Assembly: GCF_020026915.1 (NCBI RefSeq)
Contig: NZ_JAINUY010000008.1
Coordinates: forward strand, 62,001 to 126,000
Source: Flavobacterium potami
GTDB taxonomy: Bacteria > Bacteroidota > Bacteroidia > Flavobacteriales > Flavobacteriaceae
Length of the DNA: 64,000 nucleotides
Reading direction: 5' to 3'
Shown: one piece after another, positions 8,088 to 17,180 of the stretch
How the letters are laid out: every line of letters starts with the position of its first letter
Position numbering within the stretch: position 1 is the stretch's first letter
Notes under the pieces: model-generated
What the model saw: only the letters and a program-made list of their open reading frames with translations
Told to the model about the DNA's origin: nothing
Database searches by the model: none
Translations under genes and position numbers: made by a program

Positions 8088-9167
8088 ATGAGTATTGATT
8101 ATTCTGCGAATAAAACTATTTTAGTAGCTCCATTAAATTGGGGTCTGGGCCATGCTACCCGATGTATTCCTATTATTAAGGCGCTTCAGGAAAACAATTA
8201 CATTCCCATTATTGCTTCTGATGGTGTTGCATTGGCATTATTACGAAAAGAATTTCCTTATATACAAACTTTAGAACTGCCTTCTTATCATATTGAATAT
8301 GCTAAGAATGGTAAAAATTTTAAATGGAAGCTCATTAAAAACCTTCCAAAAATGATCGCTGCCATTTTAGACGAGAAAAAAATGGTAAATGGTTGGATTA
8401 AAAAACATGGTATTGATGGAATAATTTCTGATAATAGATTAGGAGTTTTCAGCAAAAAAATACCTTCTGTTTTTATGACACATCAATTAAATGTGATGAC
8501 AGGAAACACAACTTGGTTTACAAGTAAATGCCATCAGTATTTTATTAAAAAATACAATCAGTGCTGGGTTCCCGATACAAACGGCGAAGTGAATCTTACG
8601 GGAGACTTAGGTCATTTAAAAGACAACCATCTTAATCTAAAATATATCGGACCGTTGAGTCGCATGAAGAAAAAGGACACTCCAAAAGTATATGATCTTA
8701 TGATTATTTTATCAGGACCTGAACCTCAGCGTACTTTTTTAGATGAAAAACTTCAGGAACAAGCGGCTAAATTTCCAGGCAAAGTGGTTTTTGTGCAAGG
8801 TCTTGTTGACAAAGCACAAGAAAAATGGGAAATTGGAAATGTTACCTATTATAATTTCATGAACTCCAAACAACTGGAACAAACTTTTAACGAAAGTGAA
8901 TTTGTTTTATGCCGATCTGGTTATACAACTGTAATGGATTTGGCGAAGTTGGGTAAAAAAGCCTTTTTTATTCCAACTCCAGGACAATACGAACAAGAAT
9001 ATTTAGCAATCAAACTTCAAGAAGAAAATCTGGTGCCGTATGCTCTGCAAGACGATTTCAAAATTGAAGATTTATCAAAAGTAAAGTCGTTTAAAGGATT
9101 GAATCAATTTAAAAATGATATAGATTGGGATTCCTTATTTAAAGTTTTTGAAGACAAAACTGCATGA
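8088..9167 (+). CDS. Glycosyltransferase, MurG/GT28-like (GT-B fold)
   Basis: 359 residues with an N-terminal Rossmann-like segment starting I-L-V-A-P-L-N-W-G-L-G-H-A-T-R, typical of GT-B enzymes that move from nucleotide sugar to lipid or other acceptors. The C-terminal donor-binding half contains L-C-R-S-G-Y-T-T-V-M-D and P-T-P-G-Q-Y-E-Q-E, the GT28 C-terminal signature. No signal peptide: cytoplasmic or peripheral at the inner membrane. It is shorter and more divergent than true MurG and is not in a cell-wall cluster, so an unassigned glycolipid or polysaccharide role is more likely. Confidence 0.8.
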   Translation: MSIDYSANKTILVAPLNWGLGHATRCIPIIKALQENNYIPIIASDGVALALLRKEFPYIQTLELPSYHIEYAKNGKNFKWKLIKNLPKMIAAILDEKKMVNGWIKKHGIDGIISDNRLGVFSKKIPSVFMTHQLNVMTGNTTWFTSKCHQYFIKKYNQCWVPDTNGEVNLTGDLGHLKDNHLNLKYIGPLSRMKKKDTPKVYDLMIILSGPEPQRTFLDEKLQEQAAKFPGKVVFVQGLVDKAQEKWEIGNVTYYNFMNSKQLEQTFNESEFVLCRSGYTTVMDLAKLGKKAFFIPTPGQYEQEYLAIKLQEENLVPYALQDDFKIEDLSKVKSFKGLNQFKNDIDWDSLFKVFEDKTA

Positions 9168-9236
9168 TTGCACGCAGATGACATGGATTTGCTATCTTAA
9201 AAAAACGGATAAAAACTGATTTTTTCACATAAAATT

Positions 9237-9268
9237 AAAAACCTCCAGCTTCTAACTGGAGGTTTTTT
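9237..9268. terminator. Bidirectional terminator between convergent genes
   Basis: AAAAACCTCCAG / CTGGAGGTTTTTT with a 7-nt loop, between the glycosyltransferase (+) and the porin (-). Confidence 0.85.
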
Positions 9269-9337
9269 ATAGGAAAAGACAATAAATAAAATCTGTGTCT
9301 TCGCAAAAGCGAATCTGTTTTATCTGTGTCCTCTTTT

Positions 9338-10633
9338 CTAGAAATTAAATTGTGCCTGTAATCTAAGCACATTTCCTTGTTGTCTGTTTATTGGAAGCGC
9401 ACTGTCTTCAAAAGTCCTGTCTGCAATTACATATTCTGCTGTAAGTTCGAATGCCTTGAATGGCTGCCATTCGATACCAATTTCGTAATCTCTTACTACG
9501 TAACTTCTAGCATCTTTTTCATATTTCTTTCCTCCATCATAATATTGGAATTTAGCAAAAGGATAAAGATGCTGCTTTTTTAAATCCCATTTGTAGTTTA
9601 ATAAAACGTAACCTCCATTCAAATCTGTTTCGTCAACTGTATTTGTTAACGTGTTGTAACGAGGTCCTGTTCCTATATTATATTCCGTCTGGATTCCGAA
9701 AGGTCTTGGATACAAAACAAAAGTCGCTCCTACCCTTTGGTCCTTTACATATTGAGGATCATTTACAATAACTCCAGATGAAATTTCTCCAGTAAAAGCC
9801 CATTTCCCAGTATATGCCTGAATACCAGGTTCGATAATCTGACTTCCAATTACGAATGGATAACTCAATCTAGTAACAACATTCAAATCTCTATTTCCAT
9901 CTAACTTATTTGCAATCTGTCCGTTATAAACTCCAAAAGCAAAAACCCCAAAATCTCCAGAACCTTTGTAACCGTCTGCAACCAGCATAGCAAAACGCTC
10001 TCTAATTTCGGCTGGAGCCCAATAAAAGAAGATTCCTAAATCACGCTCATTTAAGATTGATGAGTTAATTCCATCTGCACGATCTAATGTTAAACGCTGA
10101 GAGCTAGATTGCATATTTTCAAATCCATAAGGAATTTTACTTTGTCCAACTCGCACACGATATTCTTTTTTCTTATCGAATGAAAGATCAAAATACAAGT
10201 CACGAATTTGCACAAAATTCTGAACCCCAGTGCTTGGAGAACTTGCAAAATCGGGCTGAAAATAGAAGAATAAATTTGGATGAACTTGTCCAGAAAACAC
10301 AAAACGAGCACGGCGAATAAAAAGTCCGTTGTTTGCTTTTGCATCTGGAGCTGTAGAAGTTGTTCCCCAAGATTTATCACATTGTTCGCAGGAAACTTTA
10401 TCATTTGTAGAAAACAAACCATTGTATCTGATTTGTGCATACCCTCGAAGAGATATTCTATCATACCAGTGGTCTGAATTGCTAACTCCAGAATTGGTTT
10501 CTGGAAGTTTTGCTTTATTTATAGAATCTAAAATACGCATTACCTCGTTTTTTACATCCTGCTTATTTAATTCCTGCGCATTGATACCGCAACTGACTAC
10601 CAATAAAACTGAAACAACTATTTTTTTTATCAT
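9338..10633 (-). CDS. Phosphate-selective porin O/P-like outer-membrane protein
   Basis: 431 residues from the ATG at 10633; an upstream TTG-type opening at 10675 would put 14 extra residues before a perfect signal peptide (M-I-K-K-I-V-V-S-V-L-L, cut near N-A-Q-E). The mature protein has the OprO/OprP pattern: R-I-S-L-R-G-Y-A-Q-I-R-Y, F-I-R-R-A-R-F-V-F-S-G, V-R-V-G-Q-S-K-I-P-Y-G, and a C-terminal strand ending N-F. It should form a trimeric anion-selective barrel. It lies directly downstream of the PhoR-like kinase gene but has its own promoter with 11-bp phased TAACA repeats, so induction by phosphate limitation is likely. Confidence 0.85.
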   Translation of the reverse strand: MIKKIVVSVLLVVSCGINAQELNKQDVKNEVMRILDSINKAKLPETNSGVSNSDHWYDRISLRGYAQIRYNGLFSTNDKVSCEQCDKSWGTTSTAPDAKANNGLFIRRARFVFSGQVHPNLFFYFQPDFASSPSTGVQNFVQIRDLYFDLSFDKKKEYRVRVGQSKIPYGFENMQSSSQRLTLDRADGINSSILNERDLGIFFYWAPAEIRERFAMLVADGYKGSGDFGVFAFGVYNGQIANKLDGNRDLNVVTRLSYPFVIGSQIIEPGIQAYTGKWAFTGEISSGVIVNDPQYVKDQRVGATFVLYPRPFGIQTEYNIGTGPRYNTLTNTVDETDLNGGYVLLNYKWDLKKQHLYPFAKFQYYDGGKKYEKDARSYVVRDYEIGIEWQPFKAFELTAEYVIADRTFEDSALPINRQQGNVLRLQAQFNF

Positions 10634-10660
10634 TTTTTTTAATGCCCTTAATTTCAGGAT

Positions 10661-10727
10661 GCAAAGATGGGTCACCTGTGTTAAGAAATCATTAACCAGA
10701 TGTTACTATAATAAAAATTTAATGTTA
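10661..10727 (-). promoter_or_regulatory. Pho-box-like array and -7 element upstream of the porin
   Basis: Read on the minus strand, TAACA-like pentamers start at 10727 (TAACA), 10705 (TAACA), 10694 (TAATG) and 10683 (TAACA), all multiples of 11 bp apart; the slot at 10716 is degenerate. CTTTGCA follows, with the TTTGC beginning at 10665, i.e. 29 and 18 bp after the last two pentamers. The direct-repeat geometry equals that of PhoB-type boxes (7-mers every 11 bp). Binding is inference. Confidence 0.6.
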
Positions 10728-10799
10728 CGGCAGAAATCCGTATGTTTATTTATTGTTAAAAGTCACATTATACGACTTTTAGCAAAAACGAAATTACGT

Positions 10800-11879
10800 T
10801 TACTTAACGTCTATTTTCGTCAATTTATGTGCTTTTTCAAGTGTAAAAGAGAACTCAGAACCTATTCCAAATTCACTTTCTACATATACTTTCTCTTTGT
10901 GCGCTTCAATAATATGCTTTACAATCGCCAAACCTAAACCAGAACCACCTTCAGAGCGAGTTCCACTTTTATCAACTCTGTAAAAACGTTCAAAAAGTCT
11001 TGGAATATTTTGTTTTTCAACTCCTTCTCCATTATCACTTATACGAATTAAGACTTTTTTCTTGGTTAGATTTACAACCCCAACCTCGGTTAGACCACCT
11101 TCTTTTCCGTACTTGATAGAGTTTACAATTAGGTTTTCCAGAACCTGCTGGATTCTGTCCTGATCTCCACGAATCATAACCGACTGGATATTTTTACTTT
11201 CAAAGGCCAATTTGATTTTCTTTTTGTCGGCTTTCATTTCCAGCAATTCAAAAACATTCTGAATCAATTCAACCACATCAAAATCAGTCATATTTAAATC
11301 TAAATCTCCTGATTCTAATTTGGTAATCATATCCAAATCTTCTACTATATAAATAAGACGTTCCACACCTTTTTCGGCACGTTTTAAATATTTTTTTCGG
11401 ATGTGTTTATCATCCATTGCACCGTCAAGTAAAGTAGAAACGTATCCTTGAACAGTAAATAATGGGGTTTTCAACTCGTGCGAAACGTTTCCTAAAAACT
11501 CTCTTCTATACTGTTCACGAATTTCGAGCATTTCGATTTCGAGTTTTTTATCTGTTGCAAACTTTTTCACTTCGCGCGAAAGCGTTTCCATATCCGTATT
11601 AATCGGCTGATTGATGAGTGTTGTTGATTCTAACAAAGAAACCTCATCATAGATTTTCTTAACTCTTCGATAAATAAAGCGTTCTACACGATATTGTAGA
11701 ACCAAAAAAGAGAATATATAAATGACAATAATGAAAATTATTCCAAATGCTACTTGATGTTTTAACTGATTTTTATAAAACAAAGACATCAGCATAAGCA
11801 CAAACGCTGTTGCAAATAAACTGATATACAATGCCGACTTAATAGCAAATTTGTATGTTTTTTTAAAATTGATTTTCAT
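10800..11879 (-). CDS. phoR: Sensor histidine kinase, PhoR-like
   Basis: 359 residues. Two N-terminal membrane helices (about 12-33 and 38-60) with almost no periplasmic loop, a linker, then a HisKA domain with the phospho-acceptor in N-V-S-H-E-L-K-T-P (His near 132), and a HATPase_c domain with N (N-L-I-V-N-S-I-K-Y), G1 (D-N-G-E-G-V) and G2 (G-G-S-G-L-G-L-A-I-V) boxes. The lack of a sizeable extracytoplasmic sensor is typical of PhoR, which reads signals from the phosphate transporter. It is downstream of the PhoB-like regulator and upstream of a phosphate porin. No PAS domain is evident, unlike enterobacterial PhoR. Confidence 0.8.
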   Translation of the reverse strand: MKINFKKTYKFAIKSALYISLFATAFVLMLMSLFYKNQLKHQVAFGIIFIIVIYIFSFLVLQYRVERFIYRRVKKIYDEVSLLESTTLINQPINTDMETLSREVKKFATDKKLEIEMLEIREQYRREFLGNVSHELKTPLFTVQGYVSTLLDGAMDDKHIRKKYLKRAEKGVERLIYIVEDLDMITKLESGDLDLNMTDFDVVELIQNVFELLEMKADKKKIKLAFESKNIQSVMIRGDQDRIQQVLENLIVNSIKYGKEGGLTEVGVVNLTKKKVLIRISDNGEGVEKQNIPRLFERFYRVDKSGTRSEGGSGLGLAIVKHIIEAHKEKVYVESEFGIGSEFSFTLEKAHKLTKIDVK

Positions 11880-11977
11880 TGAAAAAATTGAACCATTAAG
11901 AAATTAAGAAAATTAAGTTTTGTTTTTAAACTGCATTCCTTTGAGTAAATCAAAAAACAAAAAATGATTAACTCAAA

Positions 11978-12026
11978 AACCATATAAGAAAATGAAGACC
12001 GTACGTCTTCAATTCTTATATGGTTT
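11978..12026. repeat. Long hairpin between the phoB-like and phoR-like genes
   Basis: AACCATATAAGAA (11978-11990) pairs with TTCTTATATGGTT (12013-12025), and inside it GAAGAC (11994-11999) pairs with GTCTTC (12005-12010) around a 5-nt loop. It lacks a good U-run for the minus strand, so it may be an attenuator/processing hairpin or a mobile repeat; a related half-site AAACCATATAAGAA occurs at 52817. Confidence 0.7.
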
Positions 12027-12129
12027 AAATGTATTGAATATTTTAAGATAATTTGAATATATTTAATATTGTCTAAAGTTACAGCTAAAAAAACTTAGAA
12101 TCTTAGCATCTTAGGAACTCTAAAAAAAA

Positions 12130-12813
12130 TTAAACTTCAAATTTATAACCAACTCCTTTTATAGTTTTGAAAAGGTCTTCGCCGATTTTTTCACGTAGTT
12201 TTCTGATGTGAACATCGATTGTTCTTCCTCCAACTACCACCTCGTTCCCCCAAACCTTATCTAGGATTTCATCTCTTTTAAAAACTTTTCCTGGTTTTGA
12301 AGCCAATAGATAAAACAATTCGAATTCTTTTCTTGGCAAAGCAATTTCTACATTGCCTTTTATGATTTTGTATTCCTCACGGTTAATCTCGATTCCGCCA
12401 ACATTCAAAGTATCTGTAACAACTTCTTGTTCTTTTAACCTTCTTAACAAAGCCTTTACTTTAGAGACCAATAATTTTGGTTTGATTGGCTTTGTAATAT
12501 AGTCGTCAGCACCAGCGTCAAAACCAGCTACTTGCGAATAATCTTCACTTCTTGCCGTAAGAAATGTTATGATAACATTATTTAATTCAGGAATTTTTCT
12601 AATATGCTCGCAAGCCTCCATTCCGTCCATTTCTGCCATCATCACGTCCATAATGATTAATTCTGGCAGCTCTTTCTGCGCCTTTGCTATCGCATCTTTT
12701 CCATTAGATGCCGTAACAATCTGGTAGCCTTCCTGAGCAAGGTTATAGCCAACGATTTCTAAGATATCTGGTTCGTCGTCAACTAATAAAATCTTAGTTT
12801 GTGTTTTTTTCAT
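12130..12813 (-). CDS. phoB: OmpR-family response regulator, PhoB-like
   Basis: 227 residues from the ATG at 12813; the frame is also open to a TTG at 12822. A receiver domain (~5-120) has the acidic pocket D-D-E, phospho-acceptor Asp in I-I-M-D-V-M-M, the T-A-R switch and the K in Y-I-T-K-P-I-K. A winged-helix DNA-binding domain (~135-226) ends with R-T-I-D-V-H-I-R-K-L-R-E-K and G-V-G-Y-K-F. This is the domain order of PhoB/OmpR. The gene precedes the PhoR-like kinase by 250 bp containing a large hairpin, and is divergent from a TonB receptor whose promoter has phased repeats. Confidence 0.8.
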   Translation of the reverse strand: MKKTQTKILLVDDEPDILEIVGYNLAQEGYQIVTASNGKDAIAKAQKELPELIIMDVMMAEMDGMEACEHIRKIPELNNVIITFLTARSEDYSQVAGFDAGADDYITKPIKPKLLVSKVKALLRRLKEQEVVTDTLNVGGIEINREEYKIIKGNVEIALPRKEFELFYLLASKPGKVFKRDEILDKVWGNEVVVGGRTIDVHIRKLREKIGEDLFKTIKGVGYKFEV

Positions 12814-12884
12814 AAATAGCAAAAATTGAGATTTTTATATCGAAACTTCTTCATTTAACATTCGATATTTCTTATTTCACAGGG

Positions 12885-12892
12885 TAAATATA
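12885..12892 (-). promoter_or_regulatory. Candidate -7 element TATATTTA for the phoB-like gene
   Basis: Minus-strand TATATTTA about 70 bp before the start codon. No phased TAACA array is placed in the matching orientation for this promoter. Confidence 0.4.
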
Positions 12893-12940
12893 CTAACAAA
12901 AGAACCTTTAAAAAATGGTGTTAACCGTAATTTAATCTCG

Positions 12941-13018
12941 TAACAATTTGATAATCTTAACAACACAAAAACATAACAAGTCCGTAACATGGACTTTACA
13001 GCGCGGTTCTTTCTTTGC
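12941..13018 (+). promoter_or_regulatory. Pho-box-like array and -7 element upstream of the TonB-dependent receptor
   Basis: Pentamers TAACA (12941), TAATC (12952), TAACA (12974), TAACA (12985) and TTACA (12996) fall on one 11-bp lattice; the slot at 12963 is degenerate. CTTTGCA follows, with TTTGC at 13014, 29 bp after the 12985 copy, the same spacing as in front of the lipoprotein gene and the porin gene. Confidence 0.6.
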
Positions 13019-13046
13019 ACCAAAATAATAAACACAACACTGAACA

Positions 13047-15794
13047 ATGAAATTCAATTTAAGATTTCTCTTTATTGCATTATTTATCTGTACGATTTCG
13101 ATCGCACAAAACAAAGGTACGATTTCTGGAGTTCTAACCGACAAAGATGCGAACAACCAATCTTTACCTTTTGCAAATGTACTCATTAAAGGTACGAATA
13201 TTAACGCAAACACCGACGTTGATGGAAAATATTCCTTAAGCGTAAATCCAGGAAATTATACTTTAATTTTCAGTTTCCTTGGATATGAATCTGTAGAAGC
13301 TCCAGTTACCGTAAAAGCAAACGAAACTGTAGTGATCAATCAAGCTCTTACTTCTGGAAGTTACACACTTAAAGATGTAGTTGTACAAGCAACTGCTGTG
13401 AGCAAACAAAAAGAAACGGCTTTACTTTTAGAACAAAAAAATGCCGTAGACATTAAGCAAACTATCGGTGCACAAGAACTTTCTAGAAAAGGAGTTGGAG
13501 ATGTTGCTGCCGCTGTAGCAAAAACATCTGGTGTTTCTAAACAAGAAGGAAGTAACAGCGTTTACGTTAGAGGTTTGGGTGACCGATACAACTCGACTTC
13601 GATGAACGGATTGCCAATTCCATCTAATGATCCACAAAGAAAAAATATTGCTCTAGATCTTTTCTCTACTGATATTGTTGAATATATTTCTATTGACAAA
13701 TCATACGGAGCAAAAATGTATGGTGACTTTGCCGGAGGAAATGTAGATATCGTATCTAAAGATTACCGTGGAAAAGGAATGTTTGAAATCTCATTAGGAT
13801 CAAAAGTGAACACTAATGCAGTATCAAATTCAAGCAATTTCTTATTACAACAAGGACCAAACAAATCTGGTTTTGTTTCTTACGGAGTTCCAAAAAATCC
13901 TTTAACTAGTTTTAGTTTTGAAAACAGCTTAAATCCTAAAAAAGAATCTCCATTTGGCGGAAACTTTAACCTAAAAGCAGGTAAAACTTTCAATATTGGC
14001 GAAGAAGGAAAATTAAGCCTTTTTGCTACTGCAGGATTTAGCAACGGTTACGAATACAGAGAAGGGCTTACTCAAAGTGTAAACGCTCAAGGTGCTTCAT
14101 TGAAATCTTTCAACCAAGAAAAATTCACTTACAACACCAATACTACTGGAATGTTCAATGCTAACTACCGTTTGAACAAAAACCATAAAATTGGATACAA
14201 CTTTTTATATGTTAACTCATCTGAGCAAACTAGAGATACTTACCTAGGAAGTGATCGTGATTTTGACAACTCTGACGCAAGTCTTCTAGTTCAAAGAGGT
14301 ACGTTTACACAAAATACCGTAATGATCAATCAGCTTTTAGGAAACAGTAAAATAACTGATAAAATTGATATGGATTGGGGTGTTTCATACAATACTGTAA
14401 AAGGTAATATGCCAGACAGAACACAAAACAAAATGTTCTACAACCCAACAACTGATATTTACACACTTGCTCAAAGAACGACAACTGATAACCAGAGATA
14501 TTTTCAAGATCTAACAGAAAATGAAGCTGCTGCGAATCTTGCTTTCTCTTACAAATTACAAAATGCAGATGGCGAGCAAAAAGGAAAAATTACTGCTGGT
14601 TATAATGGTAGATTTAAAAAACGTGAATTTGAAGCTATTCAATTCAACTTCAACATTAGCCAAGCTGGTCAAAACACAAGTGTAGATCCAAACAATTTAG
14701 ATGCATTCTTCAACCAAACTAACTATAGCAATGGTTTATTCTCAACTTCTTCTTTTGCAGGAATGACTCCTCAAACTTATGACGGACAACAGGATATACA
14801 TGCAGGTTTTGGTAATTTCGAATACAAATTTACAGATAAATTCAGCTCTGTTATTGGTGTGAGATACGAAAGAATCTCTCAAACAGTTAACTGGAGAACA
14901 CAGCTTGATGCAGGTGGAGGAACAAATACTTTTGATAGAAACGAAGTTTTACCAAGTGCTATCTTAAAATATGAATTAAACGAAAAACAAAATCTACGTT
15001 TAGCAATTAGTAAAACGTACACATTGCCACAGTTTAAAGAACGTGCATTGTTTATTTATGAAGATGTAATGGAATCTGTAATTGGTAACCCAAGTTTATA
15101 TCCTTCACAAAATTACAATCTTGATTTAAAATGGGAAATGTTCCCAAAAAGCGATGAGTTATTCTCTGTTACTGCTTTTGGAAAATACATCATGGACCCA
15201 ATCAACCAAATCATTATTGCTTCTTCTACAAATGATATTTCTTTTGTTAATATCGGAGATACTGGTTATGCATATGGACTTGAGTTAGAAGCAAGAAAAA
15301 ATATTTTTGAAATTGAAGGAGAATACACTAACAAGCTTTCTTTCGGATTCAATGCTTCTTTAATGAAAACACATCAAGACATCGATGCAGAAAAAGTTAG
15401 AGATGAAACAGACGGAAGATTAAACATCAATACTACAGACAGCAGTTCAGGATTTACTGGAGCTTCAGATTTGATTTTAAATGCTGATTTGTCTTACACT
15501 AAAAACTTTACAACCGATTCTGGAATTATGGCAACTCTAGCTTACAACCATTATTCTGACAAACTTTATGCAATTGGAAACGAAGGAAAAGGAAATTTAG
15601 TTGATAAAGCTATGGGAACTTTAGACCTTATATTAAAAACAAAATTGACTAAAAGCTTTGGAATTGATTTTGGAGCAAGAAACTTATTGAATCCACAATT
15701 CAAAAGAGTTCAAGAAAATGCAGGTGGAGACGTATTAGTATTCAACTACAAAAAAGGTCTGACATTCGGATTGGGAATGAACTACCAATTCTAA
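13047..15794 (+). CDS. TonB-dependent outer-membrane receptor with CarboxypepD_reg N-terminal domain
   Basis: 915 residues. Signal peptide 1-20 (cut at I-A-Q-N), then a CarboxypepD_reg-like beta-sandwich (~24-110, with F-A-N-V-L-I-K-G-T and T-D-V-D-G-K-Y-S-L), a plug domain (~135-245: S-N-S-V-Y-V-R-G-L-G-D-R-Y) and a 22-strand-type barrel ending in N-Y-Q-F. It imports an unknown substrate across the outer membrane using TonB energy. It is divergent from the phoB-like gene and carries phased TAACA repeats, so I infer a phosphate-starvation role, with the following beta-helix lipoprotein as partner. It is not SusC-like in architecture and no SusD follows. Confidence 0.88.
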   Translation: MKFNLRFLFIALFICTISIAQNKGTISGVLTDKDANNQSLPFANVLIKGTNINANTDVDGKYSLSVNPGNYTLIFSFLGYESVEAPVTVKANETVVINQALTSGSYTLKDVVVQATAVSKQKETALLLEQKNAVDIKQTIGAQELSRKGVGDVAAAVAKTSGVSKQEGSNSVYVRGLGDRYNSTSMNGLPIPSNDPQRKNIALDLFSTDIVEYISIDKSYGAKMYGDFAGGNVDIVSKDYRGKGMFEISLGSKVNTNAVSNSSNFLLQQGPNKSGFVSYGVPKNPLTSFSFENSLNPKKESPFGGNFNLKAGKTFNIGEEGKLSLFATAGFSNGYEYREGLTQSVNAQGASLKSFNQEKFTYNTNTTGMFNANYRLNKNHKIGYNFLYVNSSEQTRDTYLGSDRDFDNSDASLLVQRGTFTQNTVMINQLLGNSKITDKIDMDWGVSYNTVKGNMPDRTQNKMFYNPTTDIYTLAQRTTTDNQRYFQDLTENEAAANLAFSYKLQNADGEQKGKITAGYNGRFKKREFEAIQFNFNISQAGQNTSVDPNNLDAFFNQTNYSNGLFSTSSFAGMTPQTYDGQQDIHAGFGNFEYKFTDKFSSVIGVRYERISQTVNWRTQLDAGGGTNTFDRNEVLPSAILKYELNEKQNLRLAISKTYTLPQFKERALFIYEDVMESVIGNPSLYPSQNYNLDLKWEMFPKSDELFSVTAFGKYIMDPINQIIIASSTNDISFVNIGDTGYAYGLELEARKNIFEIEGEYTNKLSFGFNASLMKTHQDIDAEKVRDETDGRLNINTTDSSSGFTGASDLILNADLSYTKNFTTDSGIMATLAYNHYSDKLYAIGNEGKGNLVDKAMGTLDLILKTKLTKSFGIDFGARNLLNPQFKRVQENAGGDVLVFNYKKGLTFGLGMNYQF

Positions 15795-15828
15795 GAAACA
15801 CACAGGAAATATTGAGTTATCAATTCCT

Positions 15829-15906
15829 TAACGTTAGAATAAAAAACACATAACAAATAGATGACAACGGCTTAACGTTGATTAAAGCTTAAGTTCTAAT
15901 CTTTGC
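15829..15906 (+). promoter_or_regulatory. Pho-box-like array and -7 element upstream of the beta-helix lipoprotein
   Basis: Five pentamers exactly 11 bp apart: TAACG (15829), TAAAA (15840), TAACA (15851), TGACA (15862), TAACG (15873). The element TAATCTTTGC follows at 15897-15906, its TTTGC starting 29 bp after the last pentamer. It lies in the 138-bp gap after the TonB receptor, so the lipoprotein gene appears to have its own regulated promoter. Confidence 0.65.
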
Positions 15907-15932
15907 ATAAACACAAACTAATTATTAAAGTA

Positions 15933-17123
15933 ATGAAAAAAACAATTTCAACAATTTTCGGTTTAGCGGCATTATCGCTTGCAACACTTACAACATCTTG
16001 CTCAAGCGATGACAACAAAAACGACGGACCAAAATCTGATTTCGTAGTAGTAAGAGACAACTTACAAGGAGAAATCAACAGTGGTGAGGTAGTATTAGAA
16101 TCTGGAACTTATAAACTAACAGGAAAATTAGTAGTTAAAAACACTGCTAAACTTACAATCAGACCTGGAGTTATCATCGAAGCAACTGCATTACCTTCTG
16201 ATCAATTAGCAGCTGTAAGATATATCGCTGTAGCACAAGGAGGACAAATTGACGTTCAAGGAACTGCAACTAGCCCAGTTATCATGACTTCAGAAACAAA
16301 AAAACCAGCTGCTTGGGGTGGTTTAGTAATCTGTGGAAAAGCACCTATCAACAAAGGAGCTTCTGCTAGTGCTGAAGTTTCTGAATTAACTTACGGTGGA
16401 ACTGACGCTAATGACAACTCTGGATCAATCAAATATTTAAGAATTGAGTACCCAGGTTTCTCTTACAGCAGTGATAAAGAATTCAACGGAGTTTCTTTCT
16501 TCGGAGTTGGAAAAGGAACTGTTGTTGACTATGTACAAGTTTACGAAAGTTCAGATGACGGATTCGAGTGGTTCGGTGGAACTGTAAACGCTAATCACTT
16601 AGTAGTTTCTAACAAAGATGCTACAGCTGTAGGTGATGATTTATTTGACTGGACTGAAGGATGGAATGGAACAGGAGAAAACTTCTACGGAATTAGAACT
16701 AACGCTGGTAACAGAGGTATCGAAGCTGATAACAACTCTAACAACCACTTAGCTACTCCAATTTCTTTCCCAACTATCAAAAACTTAACTCTAATTGGAG
16801 CTGGTGTTAATGATACAAGTGCAGAATCTCAAGCATTCAAATTAAGAGTTGGTACTAAAGGTAAATTTGACAACGTTGTATTAAAAGGTTGGAAAACTGG
16901 ATTTGACGTTCAACACGACGAAAGCATCGGATACGCTGGAACTGATTTAATGGCTACTAATGTTAAATTCGAAGAAGTAACTCTTAAATCTAAATCTACA
17001 ACTACTGCAGGAGTTGCTAATAACGACTTTACTAAAGTTTACACAGAATCTACAACTGCAACTGGAGCAGGAAACGGATCAGGAGTTCCTACTTGGACTG
17101 CTGGATGGACAAAAGGTCTATAA
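15933..17123 (+). CDS. Surface lipoprotein with right-handed beta-helix-like fold
   Basis: 396 residues from the ATG at 15933; the frame opens earlier at 15903, but the lipoprotein signal begins here. A lipobox ends T-T-S-C at residue ~22, followed by S-S-D-D-N-K-N-D, an acidic stretch that in Flavobacterium acts as a surface-export signal. The body shows repeated short strands with G-N-D turns (I-R-P-G-V-I-I, G-G-L-V-I-C-G, I-K-Y-L-R-I-E-Y), as in parallel beta-helix proteins, with conserved-looking S-S-D-D-G-F-E-W-F-G-G and D-W-T-E-G-W. No known catalytic triad is recognised. Pairing with the TonB receptor suggests a substrate-capturing or processing surface partner. Confidence 0.7.
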   Translation: MKKTISTIFGLAALSLATLTTSCSSDDNKNDGPKSDFVVVRDNLQGEINSGEVVLESGTYKLTGKLVVKNTAKLTIRPGVIIEATALPSDQLAAVRYIAVAQGGQIDVQGTATSPVIMTSETKKPAAWGGLVICGKAPINKGASASAEVSELTYGGTDANDNSGSIKYLRIEYPGFSYSSDKEFNGVSFFGVGKGTVVDYVQVYESSDDGFEWFGGTVNANHLVVSNKDATAVGDDLFDWTEGWNGTGENFYGIRTNAGNRGIEADNNSNNHLATPISFPTIKNLTLIGAGVNDTSAESQAFKLRVGTKGKFDNVVLKGWKTGFDVQHDESIGYAGTDLMATNVKFEEVTLKSKSTTTAGVANNDFTKVYTESTTATGAGNGSGVPTWTAGWTKGL

Positions 17124-17145
17124 TCTCGTAAAACATAAAACATTT

Positions 17146-17180
17146 AAAAACACTCTAATTTTATTAGGGTGTTTTTTTTT
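17146..17180 (+). terminator. Rho-independent terminator
   Basis: AACACTCTAAT / ATTAGGGTGTT hairpin followed by about ten T, after the beta-helix lipoprotein. A second, weaker AAAACATC/GATGTTTT hairpin with a T-run lies at 17236-17268. Confidence 0.8.

Noticed and set aside
10329..10937. 202-codon plus-strand ORF over the porin/phoR junction
   Set aside because: Antisense to two clear genes and it crosses the regulatory region; no recognisable domain.
12932..13213. 93-codon minus-strand ORF in the TonB-receptor promoter
   Set aside because: Overlaps the phased repeat array and the receptor start; no conserved features.
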